Source: Acidimicrobiales bacterium
GTDB lineage: Bacteria > Actinomycetota > Acidimicrobiia > Acidimicrobiales > Aldehydirespiratoraceae
Assembly (NCBI GenBank): GCA_029263215.1
Contig: JAJCXY010000087.1
Location: 1-32,731, forward strand
Direction of reading: 5' to 3'
Length of the DNA stretch: 32,731 bases
Shown here: positions 8,307-16,668 of the stretch, piece by piece
How positions within the stretch are numbered: position 1 is the stretch's first letter
Layout: each line of letters starts with the position of its first letter
Program-made: the position numbers and the translations under genes
Notes under the pieces: model-generated
What the model was told of the DNA's origin: nothing
The model's database searches: none
The model's input: only the letters and a program-made list of their open reading frames with translations

Positions 8307-9176
8307 ATGAAGGTCCACGTGGTCGACGGCACCTACGAGCTGTTCAGGTTTCACTTCGCCAGATCCAACCGTGATCCCCGCTTCGGGGCCCAACGAGGCG
8401 TGCTCAACACGATCCTCGATCTTGTGGCCGACGGTGCGACCCACATCGGGGTGGCCACCGACCACGTGGTCGAGTCGTGGCGCAATGATCTCTACGACGG
8501 CTACAAGGATGGCTCGGGCATCGACCCGGAACTCTTCGCCCAATTCCCCGAGATGGAGGAGCTCCTCGACCTGGCCGGCTTCGAAGTGTGGCCCCAGGTC
8601 GTTCACGAGGCCGACGACGGCATGGCGGCCGGTGCCGCGCTCGCCGCGGCCGATCCGCGGGTGGAGCAGGTGATCATCTGCACCCCCGACAAGGACCTGG
8701 CCCAGTGCGTGACCGCCGATGGGAGGGTTGTGCAGCTCGACCGCCGCCAGGGCATCCTCTACGACTGGGACCGTGTGATCGATAAGTTCGGGGTTCCCCC
8801 CGACGCCATCCCCGACTATCTCGGTGTGGTCGGCGACTCGGCCGATGGCTTCCCGGGTCTGCCGGGCTGGGGGGCCAAGTCCGCAGCAGCCCTGCTCACT
8901 CGCTACCACCGCATAGATCAGATCCCATTCGATGTAGCCGAGTGGGACGTCGATGTCCGGGGGGCCGCCAAGCTCGCCCTGGCGCTGCGCGAGCATTTCG
9001 AGGAAGCGCTCCTGTTTCGACGGATCGCCACTGTCGACACCAATGCGCCGGTCAGTGCGTCGGTTGATGAGATGGCGTGGCTGGGTCCCCAGCCCGGATT
9101 CGACGAGCGGTGTGTCGAGTTGGGTGCCGAACGGCATGCGGAGCGGGTACACAAGCTGTGGGCCGAACACGGCTGA
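8307..9176 (+). CDS. 5'-3' exonuclease, FEN/PolA N-terminal type
   Basis: 289-aa stand-alone flap-endonuclease-like nuclease, related to the 5' nuclease domain of DNA polymerase I. Metal-binding acidic motifs are visible: VVDGTYELFRFHF with D7, a mid-protein EADDGMAAGAALAA, and TPDKDLAQCV. The helix-3-turn-helix DNA-binding motif is VGDSADGFPGLPGWGAKSAAALL. The open frame extends far upstream, but conserved sequence begins at ATG 8307. A -10-like GAGGCT lies at 8294-8299, 7 nt upstream, and there is no Shine-Dalgarno sequence. Divergent from the helicase and followed 23 nt later by the HD-domain gene, so these two may share a transcript. The likely role is RNA-primer or flap removal. Confidence 0.88.
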   Translation: MKVHVVDGTYELFRFHFARSNRDPRFGAQRGVLNTILDLVADGATHIGVATDHVVESWRNDLYDGYKDGSGIDPELFAQFPEMEELLDLAGFEVWPQVVHEADDGMAAGAALAAADPRVEQVIICTPDKDLAQCVTADGRVVQLDRRQGILYDWDRVIDKFGVPPDAIPDYLGVVGDSADGFPGLPGWGAKSAAALLTRYHRIDQIPFDVAEWDVDVRGAAKLALALREHFEEALLFRRIATVDTNAPVSASVDEMAWLGPQPGFDERCVELGAERHAERVHKLWAEHG

Positions 9177-9199
9177 ACACCGCTGAACCGAAGGACGAC

Positions 9200-9829
9200 A
9201 TGGACCAAGAACGGGCGTTGGAGATAGCCGAGGGCTTTGGCGAGGACCTCGCGGGGCGGCTCCGGTTCATCTATGAGCTCGATCAGTTGAAGAGCGTGCT
9301 GCGCCAGACAGTCCTGGCCGACGGCAGCCGCCAGGAGAACTCTGCGGAGCACTCCTGGCATCTCGCCATGACGGCCCTGACGCTGGCCCCGCTGGCCGAC
9401 CCCCCTGTGAACGTGGAGCGGGCGGTCAGAATCCTGCTTGTCCACGACATCGTGGAGATCGATGCCGGCGACGTCTTCATCTACGACGACGCGAAGCGAG
9501 CGGCCGCGGAGGCCGATGAGCAGGCGGCGGCCGATCGAATCTTCGGCCTCTTGCCCGATCCTCAGGGATCGGAGCTGAGGGAGCTCTGGGACGAATACGA
9601 GGCTCGGGAGACACCGGAGGCTCGTTTCGCCTACTCGTGTGATCGACTCCAACCCCTGATGCTCAACCTAGCCATCGGCGGAGGCAGCTGGCGCGAGCAT
9701 GGAATCACCGCCGACCGTGTGAAGGCCCTGAACGGCCGAATCAGCTGGGGCCTGCCCTCGGTGTGGGAGGCGGCCGAAGCGATGCTCGACGCCGCGGTCG
9801 TCGACGGCGATCTTCCCCCCGCGCCGTGA
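9200..9829 (+). CDS. HD-domain phosphohydrolase (YfbR/HDDC2-like)
   Basis: 209 aa. HD superfamily metal motifs: ENSAEHSWH at 46-54 and LLVHDIVEIDAGD at 79-91, with H82/D83 as the HD pair; a late CDRLQPLMLNL supplies the last Asp. This spacing resembles the YfbR/HDDC2 group, which hydrolyses deoxynucleoside 5'-monophosphates; that substrate is inferred, not shown. The start is ATG 9200 with AAGGA at 9191-9195 as ribosome binding site, unlike most genes nearby. It follows the nuclease gene by 23 nt, giving a nuclease plus nucleotide-salvage pair. It converges on ligC with an 8-nt gap. Confidence 0.85.
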   Translation: MDQERALEIAEGFGEDLAGRLRFIYELDQLKSVLRQTVLADGSRQENSAEHSWHLAMTALTLAPLADPPVNVERAVRILLVHDIVEIDAGDVFIYDDAKRAAAEADEQAAADRIFGLLPDPQGSELRELWDEYEARETPEARFAYSCDRLQPLMLNLAIGGGSWREHGITADRVKALNGRISWGLPSVWEAAEAMLDAAVVDGDLPPAP

Positions 9830-9837
9830 GTTCCGCT

Positions 9838-10914
9838 TCAGGAGGCCGCGTTGAGAACCTCGGCGATCCCGATTGGGGTGGCCACCTCGATCTGGTCGTA
9901 TGAGCACGACGCCGCATCGCGGTCGGGTCGCCAGCGTACGAAACGGGTGGTGCCTCGGAAGCGGCCGTTGAGCACTGCCTCGTACTTCACTTCGGCCACG
10001 AGCTCACACGTGAGTGGCGTCCATTGGGTGGTCTCTCGCCCGCCGCTCCATCGGTTGGGTGCGCCCGGCATGAGTCCGTCCTGGTGGGCGTCGGGGTTCA
10101 TCCACGAAGCCCACGGATGATCGGCGGGATGGTCGGTGATGTGGGGAGCGAGGGTGTCGACGAGTTCGGCTCGCAGTGAAGCCTTGAAGCTCGACGCAAC
10201 ACCCATGTGTTGGAGGCGGTCTTCGTCGTCGTGAAGGCCGACCAGAAGTGACCCGATGCCCTCGCCATCCTTGTGCATGCGATATCCGGCCACCACCACA
10301 TCAGCGGTGCGGGTGTGCTTCACCTTGAACTGGACGCGCTTGTTGGGCTGATAGGTGCCGTCGCGGGGTTTGGCGATCAGCCCGTCGAGTCCGGCCCCTT
10401 CGAACTTCACGTACCACTCATGGGCGACCCCGCGATCGAGGGTGGACGGCACGAGATGGATGGGCGGCACGAATGCCGCCCCGATCGTCTCGAGGATCGC
10501 CCTCCGGTCGCGGAAAGGTTCGTCGGTGAGATCGGTGTCGTGCACAGCGAGAACGTCGAAGGCCACGAACTCCGCCGGGGTCTCGACCGCGAGACGAGTC
10601 ACCCTCGATTCGGCGGGGTGGATGCGCTGCTGGAGCGCATCGAAGCCGAGATGGTCGCCGATGGTGACGATGATCTCGCCGTCGACCACACACCTGTCGG
10701 GTAGGGAGTCGCGCAGCGGGTCGAGGAGTTCGGGGAAGTAGCGGCTGAGCGAACGCTCGTTGCGAGAGCCCAGATGGATGTCGTCGCCATCTCGGAAGAC
10801 GATGCAGCGAAATCCGTCCCACTTGGGTTCGAATGCGAGGTCGCCGGCTTCGGGGATCGAGCCGATGGCCTTGGCCAGCATCGGCTTGACGGGTGGTGTG
10901 ACCGGGAGGTCCAT
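9838..10914 (-). CDS. ligC: ATP-dependent DNA ligase LigC
   Basis: 358 aa, the same length as mycobacterial LigC and alike throughout: PVTPPVKPMLAK at the N-terminus, nucleotide-binding motif EPKWDGFR with the adenylated Lys at 31, LGSRNERSLSRYFPEL, VVDGEIIV, FDALQQRIHPAESR, FEGAGLDGLIAKP, FKVKHTRTADVVVAGYR and RWRPDRD near the end. It seals nicks with ATP; in mycobacteria LigC is a minor repair ligase. No Ku or LigD-type polymerase gene is next to it. The start is ATG 10914, because upstream sequence in frame belongs to the divergent gene. TAGGCT at 10927-10922 (minus) sits 7 nt upstream, implying a leaderless mRNA. Confidence 0.95.
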   Translation of the reverse strand: MDLPVTPPVKPMLAKAIGSIPEAGDLAFEPKWDGFRCIVFRDGDDIHLGSRNERSLSRYFPELLDPLRDSLPDRCVVDGEIIVTIGDHLGFDALQQRIHPAESRVTRLAVETPAEFVAFDVLAVHDTDLTDEPFRDRRAILETIGAAFVPPIHLVPSTLDRGVAHEWYVKFEGAGLDGLIAKPRDGTYQPNKRVQFKVKHTRTADVVVAGYRMHKDGEGIGSLLVGLHDDEDRLQHMGVASSFKASLRAELVDTLAPHITDHPADHPWASWMNPDAHQDGLMPGAPNRWSGGRETTQWTPLTCELVAEVKYEAVLNGRFRGTTRFVRWRPDRDAASCSYDQIEVATPIGIAEVLNAAS

Positions 10915-10921
10915 CGCGGCG

Positions 10922-10931
10922 AGCCTAGGCT
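10922..10931. promoter_or_regulatory. Palindromic shared -10 region for ligC and the lipoprotein gene
   Basis: The 10-bp perfect palindrome AGCCTAGGCT yields a TAGGCT -10 box on each strand. On the minus strand it ends 7 nt before the ligC ATG; on the plus strand it ends 6 nt before the lipoprotein GTG. Only 23 bp separate the two start codons, so both genes appear to be leaderless and cannot be bound by two polymerases at once. Confidence 0.6.
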
Positions 10932-10937
10932 CGGAGG

Positions 10938-12185
10938 GTGCGACGTGCAGAGCGATGCTTCCTACTGGTGTTTGTGGCACTGGCGTTGGTGGCGACATCG
11001 TGTGGGGACGACACCGTCGACCCCGCGGTCGCGGATCTGATCATCAACGACGCCACGACAGCCCCGCCGTCGACCACCACGAGTCCCCTCACCACCGCCT
11101 CGCCCACCACAACCGTCGCGAGTACCTCCACCACCGAGAGCCCGGAGGGGATGTGCGGCGATCTCATCCCCGTCGTGACCGACGAGGGCACCACCTGCGT
11201 CGATCCCGATGCCACCACCACAACCACCGAAGCCGCTGACTTGGAGTGGCCGGGCGAAAGCTTTGCCGTCGGTGCCGTCCCACCCCTGCTGGTAGCCAAC
11301 GCCACCGAGATTGTGATGGTGGTGTTCGACGACGAGGACACTTCGGAGGTAACCGCGGTGCTCACCACCGCGAATCCGGTCCTCGATCTGCGCCAGGCGT
11401 CGGACGGTTCGATCTTCACGCTCGAGCAGATTCCTGGAGTCGACGGTTTCCCGGATCTCGAGGTGGCCCGCTATCGCCTCGATGGAACTCGCACGCTCGT
11501 TCAGAGTGCGAGGTGGCTCTACGACGTAGCGGTGATCGATGGGCACGAAACCGTGATCGTCTCGCTGGAGGTCGACGAGTTCGGCACGACCGAACTCACC
11601 GCCATCGCTCTCGACGATCCGCTGGTTCCCCACTTCAATCTCGGCGCGGCATCCGACCACGAGTTCGGTGTCGGCAACATCGACGTCCACGATGGCCTGG
11701 TCGTGGCTTCGGCGAGCGCAGATCTGACCGAGGTCGTCTACTACGTCGCCACCGGCGCCGGAGGCGTGCCGAAATGGAGTCCCACCGACGAGCTCCCTTA
11801 CGCAGAGCCGCCGTTTGTGACCGGGGCCAGCTGGTCGCCTGATGGCCAGGAGCTGGTATGGGCCGAAGGCCCCGACTGGGGCTGGATCGAGGACGAGGGT
11901 GAGTTCGGACCGATCGCGCGGGAGTGGCGCATCCGCAGCGCGGCCCTGTCGAATGGTGAGATCAGTCTCGATTGGCCAATCACGGCGTCGACCAGAGACA
12001 CGTCGGAGATGATGGTCGACTCGATCCTCGATTTCGGGTCTCACATCGTCGTCAACCGCAGCTCCTTCCAGGGCGATCACAGCATTCACCTGGAACCCTG
12101 GGTGATCGACTTCACGGTCGAGGAGCCGGGTGAGTGGACCGTTCCCGTCGCCGGAATCGCGACGGCGGTGGTGTTCGGCGGCTGA
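10938..12185 (+). CDS. Secreted lipoprotein with Thr-rich linker and propeller-like body
   Basis: 415 aa. N-terminal RR, then a hydrophobic helix and the lipobox VATSC with Cys22, so the mature protein should be lipid-anchored on the outer face of the membrane. Residues about 41-70 and 85-97 are Thr/Ser/Pro-rich linkers, flanking a short CGDLIPVVTDEGTTC segment that could form a disulfide. The remainder is rich in short beta motifs (for example ASWSPDGQELVWAEGPDWGW), as in TolB-like propellers. I do not recognise a specific family or function. The start is GTG 10938, 6 nt after TAGGCT; the GGAGG touching the start is too close to act as a ribosome binding site. The epoxide hydrolase follows 41 nt later. 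Confidence 0.75.
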   Translation: MRRAERCFLLVFVALALVATSCGDDTVDPAVADLIINDATTAPPSTTTSPLTTASPTTTVASTSTTESPEGMCGDLIPVVTDEGTTCVDPDATTTTTEAADLEWPGESFAVGAVPPLLVANATEIVMVVFDDEDTSEVTAVLTTANPVLDLRQASDGSIFTLEQIPGVDGFPDLEVARYRLDGTRTLVQSARWLYDVAVIDGHETVIVSLEVDEFGTTELTAIALDDPLVPHFNLGAASDHEFGVGNIDVHDGLVVASASADLTEVVYYVATGAGGVPKWSPTDELPYAEPPFVTGASWSPDGQELVWAEGPDWGWIEDEGEFGPIAREWRIRSAALSNGEISLDWPITASTRDTSEMMVDSILDFGSHIVVNRSSFQGDHSIHLEPWVIDFTVEEPGEWTVPVAGIATAVVFGG

Positions 12186-12226
12186 CCGGCTTGCCCTCGT
12201 TGGTGCCGGCGGGCGACGATGCCGAC

Positions 12227-13363
12227 ATGAGCGCAGAAATCCGCCCCTTCACGATCGAAGTGCCCGAAGCCGACCTGGTCGACCTGAGCGCTCGACTCGA
12301 GCGAACTCGTTGGCCCGAGCAGGAGGCGGTGGACGACTGGGGTCAGGGTGTGCCTCTCGCCTACACCCGGGAGCTCTGTGAGTACTGGGCCGATGGGTAC
12401 GACTGGCGCCGGTTCGAGGCGGCGGTAAACGCCTACCCCAACTTCATCACCGAGATCGACGGACTCGACATCCAGTTCGCCCACATTCGCTCGCCCCACG
12501 CCGACGCCACACCGATGGTGCTCACCCACGGCTGGCCCGGCTCCATCGCCGAGTTCATGGCCGTGATCGAACCTCTCACCGACCCCAACGGCCACGGGGG
12601 CGACGCAAGCGATGCCTTCCATCTCGTGATCCCCTCGCTGCCCGGCTACGGATGGAGCGCCAAGCCCAGTTCGGCCGGGACATCGGTGGAATGGATCGCC
12701 ACCGCCTGGGACACCCTGATGGTGCGACTCGGCTACGACTCGTTCATCGCTCAGGGAGGCGACTGGGGTGGCTCGATCACAACCCACATCGGATCCCAGA
12801 ACCTCGGCCACTGCCGAGCCATCCACACCAACATGCCGATCGCGGTTCCGACCGCCGAATCCCTCGAGAATCCTTCGGAACAGGCGTTGGCTGCCCTCGC
12901 CGCGTTCGAGCACTACGACAAGTGGGATTCCGGTTACTCGAAGCAACAGGCCACCCGTCCCCAGACTCTCGGGTACGGCCTCGTCGACTCACCCTCCGGC
13001 CAGGCCGCCTGGATCGCAGAGAAGATGTGGGCCTGGACCGACAACGACGGCCACCCCGAATCGGCGCTCACCCGCGACCAGATCCTCGACAACATCTCGA
13101 CCTACTGGTTCACCGCCAGCGCGGCCTCATCGGCTCGGCTCTACTGGGAGAGCTTCGCCCAATTCGGCGACGGCACGGTCGAGATTCCCACCGCATGCAG
13201 CATCTTCCCGAAGGAAATCATCCGCTGCGACCGGACCTGGGCCGATCAGCGCTACACCGACATTCGCTACTGGAAAGAACTCGACCGGGGCGGTCACTTC
13301 GCGGCTTGGGAAGAGCCCGAACTCTTCGTCGACGAACTCCGGGCTGCGCTCCGCGTGCTCTAG
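12227..13363 (+). CDS. Epoxide hydrolase (EHN-type alpha/beta hydrolase)
   Basis: 378 aa. It hydrolyses epoxides to diols; the physiological substrate is unknown. The N-terminal EHN domain covers residues 1-100 (IRPFTIEVPEADLVDLSARLERTRWP). Oxyanion motif HGWPGS at 101-106, nucleophile D179 in GGDWGG, and catalytic His357 in GGHFAAWEEPELF. This matches the microsomal/juvenile-hormone EH branch in layout and length. The open frame extends 31 codons upstream, but homology begins at ATG 12227. A GACGAT hexamer at 12215-12220 lies 6 nt upstream and could be its -10. It converges on the LOG gene with a 23-nt gap. Confidence 0.92.
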   Translation: MSAEIRPFTIEVPEADLVDLSARLERTRWPEQEAVDDWGQGVPLAYTRELCEYWADGYDWRRFEAAVNAYPNFITEIDGLDIQFAHIRSPHADATPMVLTHGWPGSIAEFMAVIEPLTDPNGHGGDASDAFHLVIPSLPGYGWSAKPSSAGTSVEWIATAWDTLMVRLGYDSFIAQGGDWGGSITTHIGSQNLGHCRAIHTNMPIAVPTAESLENPSEQALAALAAFEHYDKWDSGYSKQQATRPQTLGYGLVDSPSGQAAWIAEKMWAWTDNDGHPESALTRDQILDNISTYWFTASAASSARLYWESFAQFGDGTVEIPTACSIFPKEIIRCDRTWADQRYTDIRYWKELDRGGHFAAWEEPELFVDELRAALRVL

Positions 13364-13386
13364 GCGGCTAACGCCCCTCACACCGT

Positions 13387-13977
13387 TCAGATTGCGTCGT
13401 CGCCGATCCATTTCGGTTCGCGAGTCGGCTCGTGAGAAGCGAGGGCGTCGAGAAGGCCCGCAGGGTCGTGGTGGCTCAGGAGCAGGTCGCGGTTGGCCGG
13501 CTTGAGGACGGTGCGGTCAACCATCGTGTCGACAAGGGTGAGGAGTGGATCCCAGAACCCGTTGACGTTGAGGATGCCGGTGGGTTTGGCGTGGAGGCCG
13601 ATCTGGCTCCAGGTGAGTGTTTCGGCCAACTCCTCGAGGGTGCCGAACCCGCCGGGCAGCGCGACGAAGGCGTCGGAAAGGTCATACATCCGAGCCTTGC
13701 GTTCGTGCATCGAGGAAACCTCCTCGAGTCGGGTGAGGCCGAGATGACCGACTTCGCGGGAGAAGAGGCTCTTGGGAATGACTCCGGTGACCCGACCACC
13801 CTCGTTCATCACGGTGTCGGCGATCAGTCCCATGAGGCCCACTGCGCCGCCGCCGAAGATCAGTTCGATGTCGCGTTCCACGAGGAGCTCGCCCAGAGCA
13901 ACGGTGGCTTCGGTGATCGCCGGATCGGATCCTGGTGAAGAGGCACAGAACACACAAACCCGGCGAAGCTCGATCAT
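13387..13977 (-). CDS. LOG family protein (TIGR00730-type)
   Basis: 196-aa Rossmann-like enzyme. The family signature PGGFGTLEE is at 108-116, with the upstream GGGAVGLMG at 42-50 and MHERKARM at 90-97. LOG proteins release a free base from cytokinin nucleoside 5'-monophosphates; bacterial members also act on other nucleoside monophosphates, so the natural substrate is open. Length is typical. The start is ATG 13977, at MIELRRVCVFCASSPG. The frame is open further upstream, but that stretch is antisense to the luciferase-like gene. TAACGT at 13990-13985 (minus) lies 7 nt upstream. Confidence 0.93.
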   Translation of the reverse strand: MIELRRVCVFCASSPGSDPAITEATVALGELLVERDIELIFGGGAVGLMGLIADTVMNEGGRVTGVIPKSLFSREVGHLGLTRLEEVSSMHERKARMYDLSDAFVALPGGFGTLEELAETLTWSQIGLHAKPTGILNVNGFWDPLLTLVDTMVDRTVLKPANRDLLLSHHDPAGLLDALASHEPTREPKWIGDDAI

Positions 13978-13984
13978 CGGCGTG

Positions 13985-13990
13985 ACGTTA
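13985..13990 (-). promoter_or_regulatory. -10 box (TAACGT) for the LOG gene
   Basis: Minus-strand TANNNT 7 nt before ATG 13977; no Shine-Dalgarno sequence, so a leaderless transcript is likely. Confidence 0.55.
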
Positions 13991-14016
13991 CCGCTTGTGG
14001 GCCGGAGGCGATCACC

Positions 14017-14022
14017 TATTGT
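14017..14022 (+). promoter_or_regulatory. -10 box (TATTGT) for the luciferase-like gene
   Basis: Plus-strand TANNNT 6 nt before GTG 14029. Together with the LOG promoter it fills the 51-bp divergent spacer. Confidence 0.55.
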
Positions 14023-14028
14023 CCAGGG

Positions 14029-14820
14029 GTGCAGCACGGTATCTTCGTCGCCCCGTACGGACCCCTCGCCGACCCGCATCGCATGATCCAACTTGCCGGC
14101 GCCGTGGAGGAAGCAGGCTGGGACGGCTTGTTCCTGTGGGACCATCTCCTGCGCCCCGAGAGCAATGAAATCCTCGATACCTGGGTCACCCTCTCGGCGT
14201 TGGCCACCGTCACCGAACGGATCCGGATCGGCCCCCTGGTCACCCCCATGGCGCGCCGCCGCCCCCTGAAGCTCGCACGTGAAGTGCTCACTCTCGATCT
14301 GCTCAGCCAGGGTCGGATCACCCTCGGCCTCGGCCTCGGAGTCGATTCGGGTGGGGAGCTCTCGCGCCTCGGTGAGGCCACCGACCCAAGGACCCGGGGA
14401 GCCATGCTCGACCATGGCGCCGACATCCTCGCCCAGCTCTTGGAAGGCGAGATGGTGGTGGAGGTGGGCGACCACTACACCGTCGACGGGGTGGTGCTCG
14501 AACCCCGCACGGTCCAGCGCCCGCGCCCGCCGTTCTGGTTCGCGGCCCGCGCCGATGCCCTCAAACCGGTGCGTCGGGCCGCACGATTCGAAGGCCTCTT
14601 CCCTATCAACATGGACACCGACCAGTTGCGGAGGGCGCTCGACGAGATCGTCAAGATTCGCGGCTCCCTCGACGGCTTCGACGTGTGTGTCAAGGCCGAG
14701 ATCGACGGTTCACCGCCCGCCTTCGCAGGGTCAGAAGCGACCTGGCTCCTTCAGTCGTGGCCTGCCGTCGCCGATCTCGACCACCTCTTCGGTGTGGTCA
14801 TGCGAGGCCCCGCGCGCTGA
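14029..14820 (+). CDS. LLM-class (luciferase-like) flavin-dependent oxidoreductase
   Basis: 263-aa TIM-barrel flavoenzyme of the bacterial luciferase/F420 family. Typical segments: [36 protein letters not shown] at the N-terminus, [45 protein letters not shown] in the middle, and [28 protein letters not shown]. Whether it uses FMN or F420 cannot be told by eye; the absence of a luxAB-like partner argues only against true luciferase. It is somewhat short (many members are 280-340 aa). Leaderless GTG start at 14029. The carboxylase gene begins 44 nt downstream with its own -10 box. Confidence 0.88.
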   Translation: MQHGIFVAPYGPLADPHRMIQLAGAVEEAGWDGLFLWDHLLRPESNEILDTWVTLSALATVTERIRIGPLVTPMARRRPLKLAREVLTLDLLSQGRITLGLGLGVDSGGELSRLGEATDPRTRGAMLDHGADILAQLLEGEMVVEVGDHYTVDGVVLEPRTVQRPRPPFWFAARADALKPVRRAARFEGLFPINMDTDQLRRALDEIVKIRGSLDGFDVCVKAEIDGSPPAFAGSEATWLLQSWPAVADLDHLFGVVMRGPAR

Positions 14821-14850
14821 TCCGTTGCGGACGCGCCCGCATCGACCGGT

Positions 14851-14856
14851 TAGATT
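14851..14856 (+). promoter_or_regulatory. -10 box (TAGATT) for the acyl-CoA carboxylase gene
   Basis: TANNNT 8 nt before GTG 14865. Its position supports GTG 14865 over a longer open frame that reaches back into the preceding gene. Confidence 0.5.
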
Positions 14857-14864
14857 CCACTCCC

Positions 14865-16421
14865 GTGATCGATCATTCGATGAAGGCAAAGCTCGACGAC
14901 CTGCGAAAGCGTAAGGACGAGGCACTTCATGCCGGATCCGAACGCTCCGTTCAGCGCCAACACGACAAGGGCAAGATGCTCGCCCGCGAGCGCATCGAAT
15001 ACCTGCTCGACGAGGGCTCGTTTCATGAGCTCGACATGCTGGCCCGCCACCGGGCCCACGAGGCCGGTCTCGAGCTACGCCCCTACACCGACGGGGTGAT
15101 CACGGGATGGGGCACTGTCGACGGCCGCAAGGTATTCGTGTTCTCCCAAGACTTCACGGTGATGGGCGGTGCGCTCGGCGAGGTGTTCGCAGAGAAGCTC
15201 CACAAGGTGATGGACCTGGCTCTCTCCACGGGCGCTCCGATGGTCGGCCTCAACGACGGAGCGGGTGCTCGCATCCAGGAGGGTGTGGTGAGCCTCGATG
15301 GCTACGGCGGGATCTTCCATCGCAACGTCCAGGCCTCCGGTGTGATCCCCCAGATCTCGGTGATTCTCGGGCCTTGCGCCGGCGGTGCGGTCTACAGCCC
15401 GGCCATGACCGATTTCATCTTCATGGTGCGAGAGAAGTCGCACATGTTCATCACCGGCCCTGATGTGGTGAAGACGGTCACCGGTGAAGAGGTGTCGCTC
15501 GAGGAACTCGGAGGAGCAGGCTCTCATAGCACCAAGTCCGGGGTGGCCACCTTCGTCGCCGCGTCGGAGGAGGATGTGCTCGACGAGGTCAAGCATCTGC
15601 TGAGCTTCCTTCCCGCCAACAATCTCGCCCAGTCGCCGAGGATCGAAAGCGACGACGATCCGGATCGGCTCTGTCCCGAACTCGACGACCTCATGCCGGA
15701 GAGCGCCAACGTGCCTTACGACATGAAGGACGTCATCGGTGCGGTCCTCGACGATGGCGAGTTCATGGAATACCACGCTGGTTGGGCGCGCAGCATCGTG
15801 TGCGGGTTCGGACGGGTCGATGGCCGAGCGGTCGGCGTGGTGGGAAATCAGCCGATGATGCTGGCTGGTGTGCTCGACATCGAGTCGGCCGAGAAAGCCG
15901 CCCGATTCGTTCGCACTTGCGATGCGTTCAACATCCCCCTGCTCACCTTCGTCGACGTGCCCGGTTTCCTTCCCGGTGTCGACCAGGAGTACGGCGGGAT
16001 CATCCGCCACGGTGCCAAGTTGCTCTACGCCTACTGCGAGGCCACGGTTCCGCGAATCCAGGTCATCACTCGAAAGGCCTACGGCGGTGCCTATGTGGTG
16101 ATGGATTCGAAGTCGGTGGGCTGCGACCTGTCGTTCGCCTGGCCCACCGCGGAGCTGGCGGTGATGGGCCCTCAGGGGGCAGTGGAGATCATCCATCGGC
16201 GGGAGCTTGCCGATGCGGCAAACCCCCAGCGCCGCCGCGAGGAGCTTGTCGAGGACTACACCGATCGCCTCGCCAATCCCTACATAGCGGCCGAGCGTGG
16301 TTATGTCGATGATGTGATCCAGCCGTCGGAGACCCGCCGCAAGATCGTGGCCGGCCTAACCCTGCTCGAGTCGAAACGCGAGGAAGTCCCTCAGCGCAAG
16401 CACGGAAACGTGCCGCTCTGA
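14865..16421 (+). CDS. Acyl-CoA carboxylase beta subunit (carboxyltransferase)
   Basis: 518 aa, the normal size. It transfers carboxyl from biotin to a short acyl-CoA. Oxyanion-hole regions: [11 protein letters not shown] at 169-179 and [10 protein letters not shown] at 406-415; [10 protein letters not shown] at 131-140 and [10 protein letters not shown] at 362-371 are also typical. In propionyl-CoA carboxylases the residue after GGAY is Asp (D422 in Streptomyces PccB, a known specificity determinant); here it is Val411. That weakens a propionyl-CoA assignment and leaves acetyl-, methylcrotonyl- or other acyl-CoA possible. The start GTG 14865 gives [17 protein letters not shown]. Overlaps the epsilon-subunit gene by one base (TGATG). 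The biotinylated alpha subunit is not in the window. Confidence 0.92.
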   Translation: MIDHSMKAKLDDLRKRKDEALHAGSERSVQRQHDKGKMLARERIEYLLDEGSFHELDMLARHRAHEAGLELRPYTDGVITGWGTVDGRKVFVFSQDFTVMGGALGEVFAEKLHKVMDLALSTGAPMVGLNDGAGARIQEGVVSLDGYGGIFHRNVQASGVIPQISVILGPCAGGAVYSPAMTDFIFMVREKSHMFITGPDVVKTVTGEEVSLEELGGAGSHSTKSGVATFVAASEEDVLDEVKHLLSFLPANNLAQSPRIESDDDPDRLCPELDDLMPESANVPYDMKDVIGAVLDDGEFMEYHAGWARSIVCGFGRVDGRAVGVVGNQPMMLAGVLDIESAEKAARFVRTCDAFNIPLLTFVDVPGFLPGVDQEYGGIIRHGAKLLYAYCEATVPRIQVITRKAYGGAYVVMDSKSVGCDLSFAWPTAELAVMGPQGAVEIIHRRELADAANPQRRREELVEDYTDRLANPYIAAERGYVDDVIQPSETRRKIVAGLTLLESKREEVPQRKHGNVPL

Positions 16422-16594
16422 TGTCGGTCGAAGTCACCCCGACCCCCACCGACGACGAGCTGGCGGCAATTCTCGCGGCCTACGAAGTGCTCTGGCCTCG
16501 GCCCAACAACGCGGTCAACCCCGAACCGGCGCCGCGCTGGCGATACGCAGGCCGGTCATGGACTCCCAGGCCCCATTACGGAGGTTGGGCCTAG
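16421..16594 (+). CDS. accE: Acyl-CoA carboxylase epsilon subunit (57 aa)
   Basis: Very small gene that is easy to miss. The product has the epsilon-subunit layout: a Thr/Pro lead, PTDDELAAILAAYEVLW as the helix that docks on the beta subunit, a Pro/Asn linker, then a Trp-rich tail (PAPRWRYAGRSWTPRPHYGGWA). In actinomycetes these peptides bind the carboxyltransferase and raise complex activity. It starts at ATG 16421, sharing one base with the beta stop codon, so translation is coupled. Size and position immediately after the beta subunit strongly support the call. A long inverted repeat begins four bases after its stop. Confidence 0.85.
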   Translation: MSVEVTPTPTDDELAAILAAYEVLWPRPNNAVNPEPAPRWRYAGRSWTPRPHYGGWA

Positions 16595-16597
16595 CCC

Positions 16598-16668
16598 ACC
16601 AACCCCCCGTTCTGGTGTAGCGGACGGTCGTTTTCCGGGGTTCGGCTACACCAGAACGGGGGGTTGGT
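16598..16668. repeat. 24-bp perfect inverted repeat (probable bidirectional terminator or mobile palindrome)
   Basis: Arms 16598-16621 and 16645-16668 are perfect reverse complements, with a 23-nt loop. Each arm has a run of six C or G and the core TTCTGGTGTAGC. It lies right after accE (+) and its right arm touches the stop codon of a methyltransferase remnant (-). No T-run follows, so it would be an I-shaped terminator at best. Such a long, exact palindrome could also be a miniature repeat whose insertion or recombination truncated the methyltransferase. Confidence 0.9.

Noticed and set aside
15075..16196. 373-codon antisense frame across the carboxylase gene
   Set aside because: A shadow of the conserved beta subunit, with no recognisable protein features.
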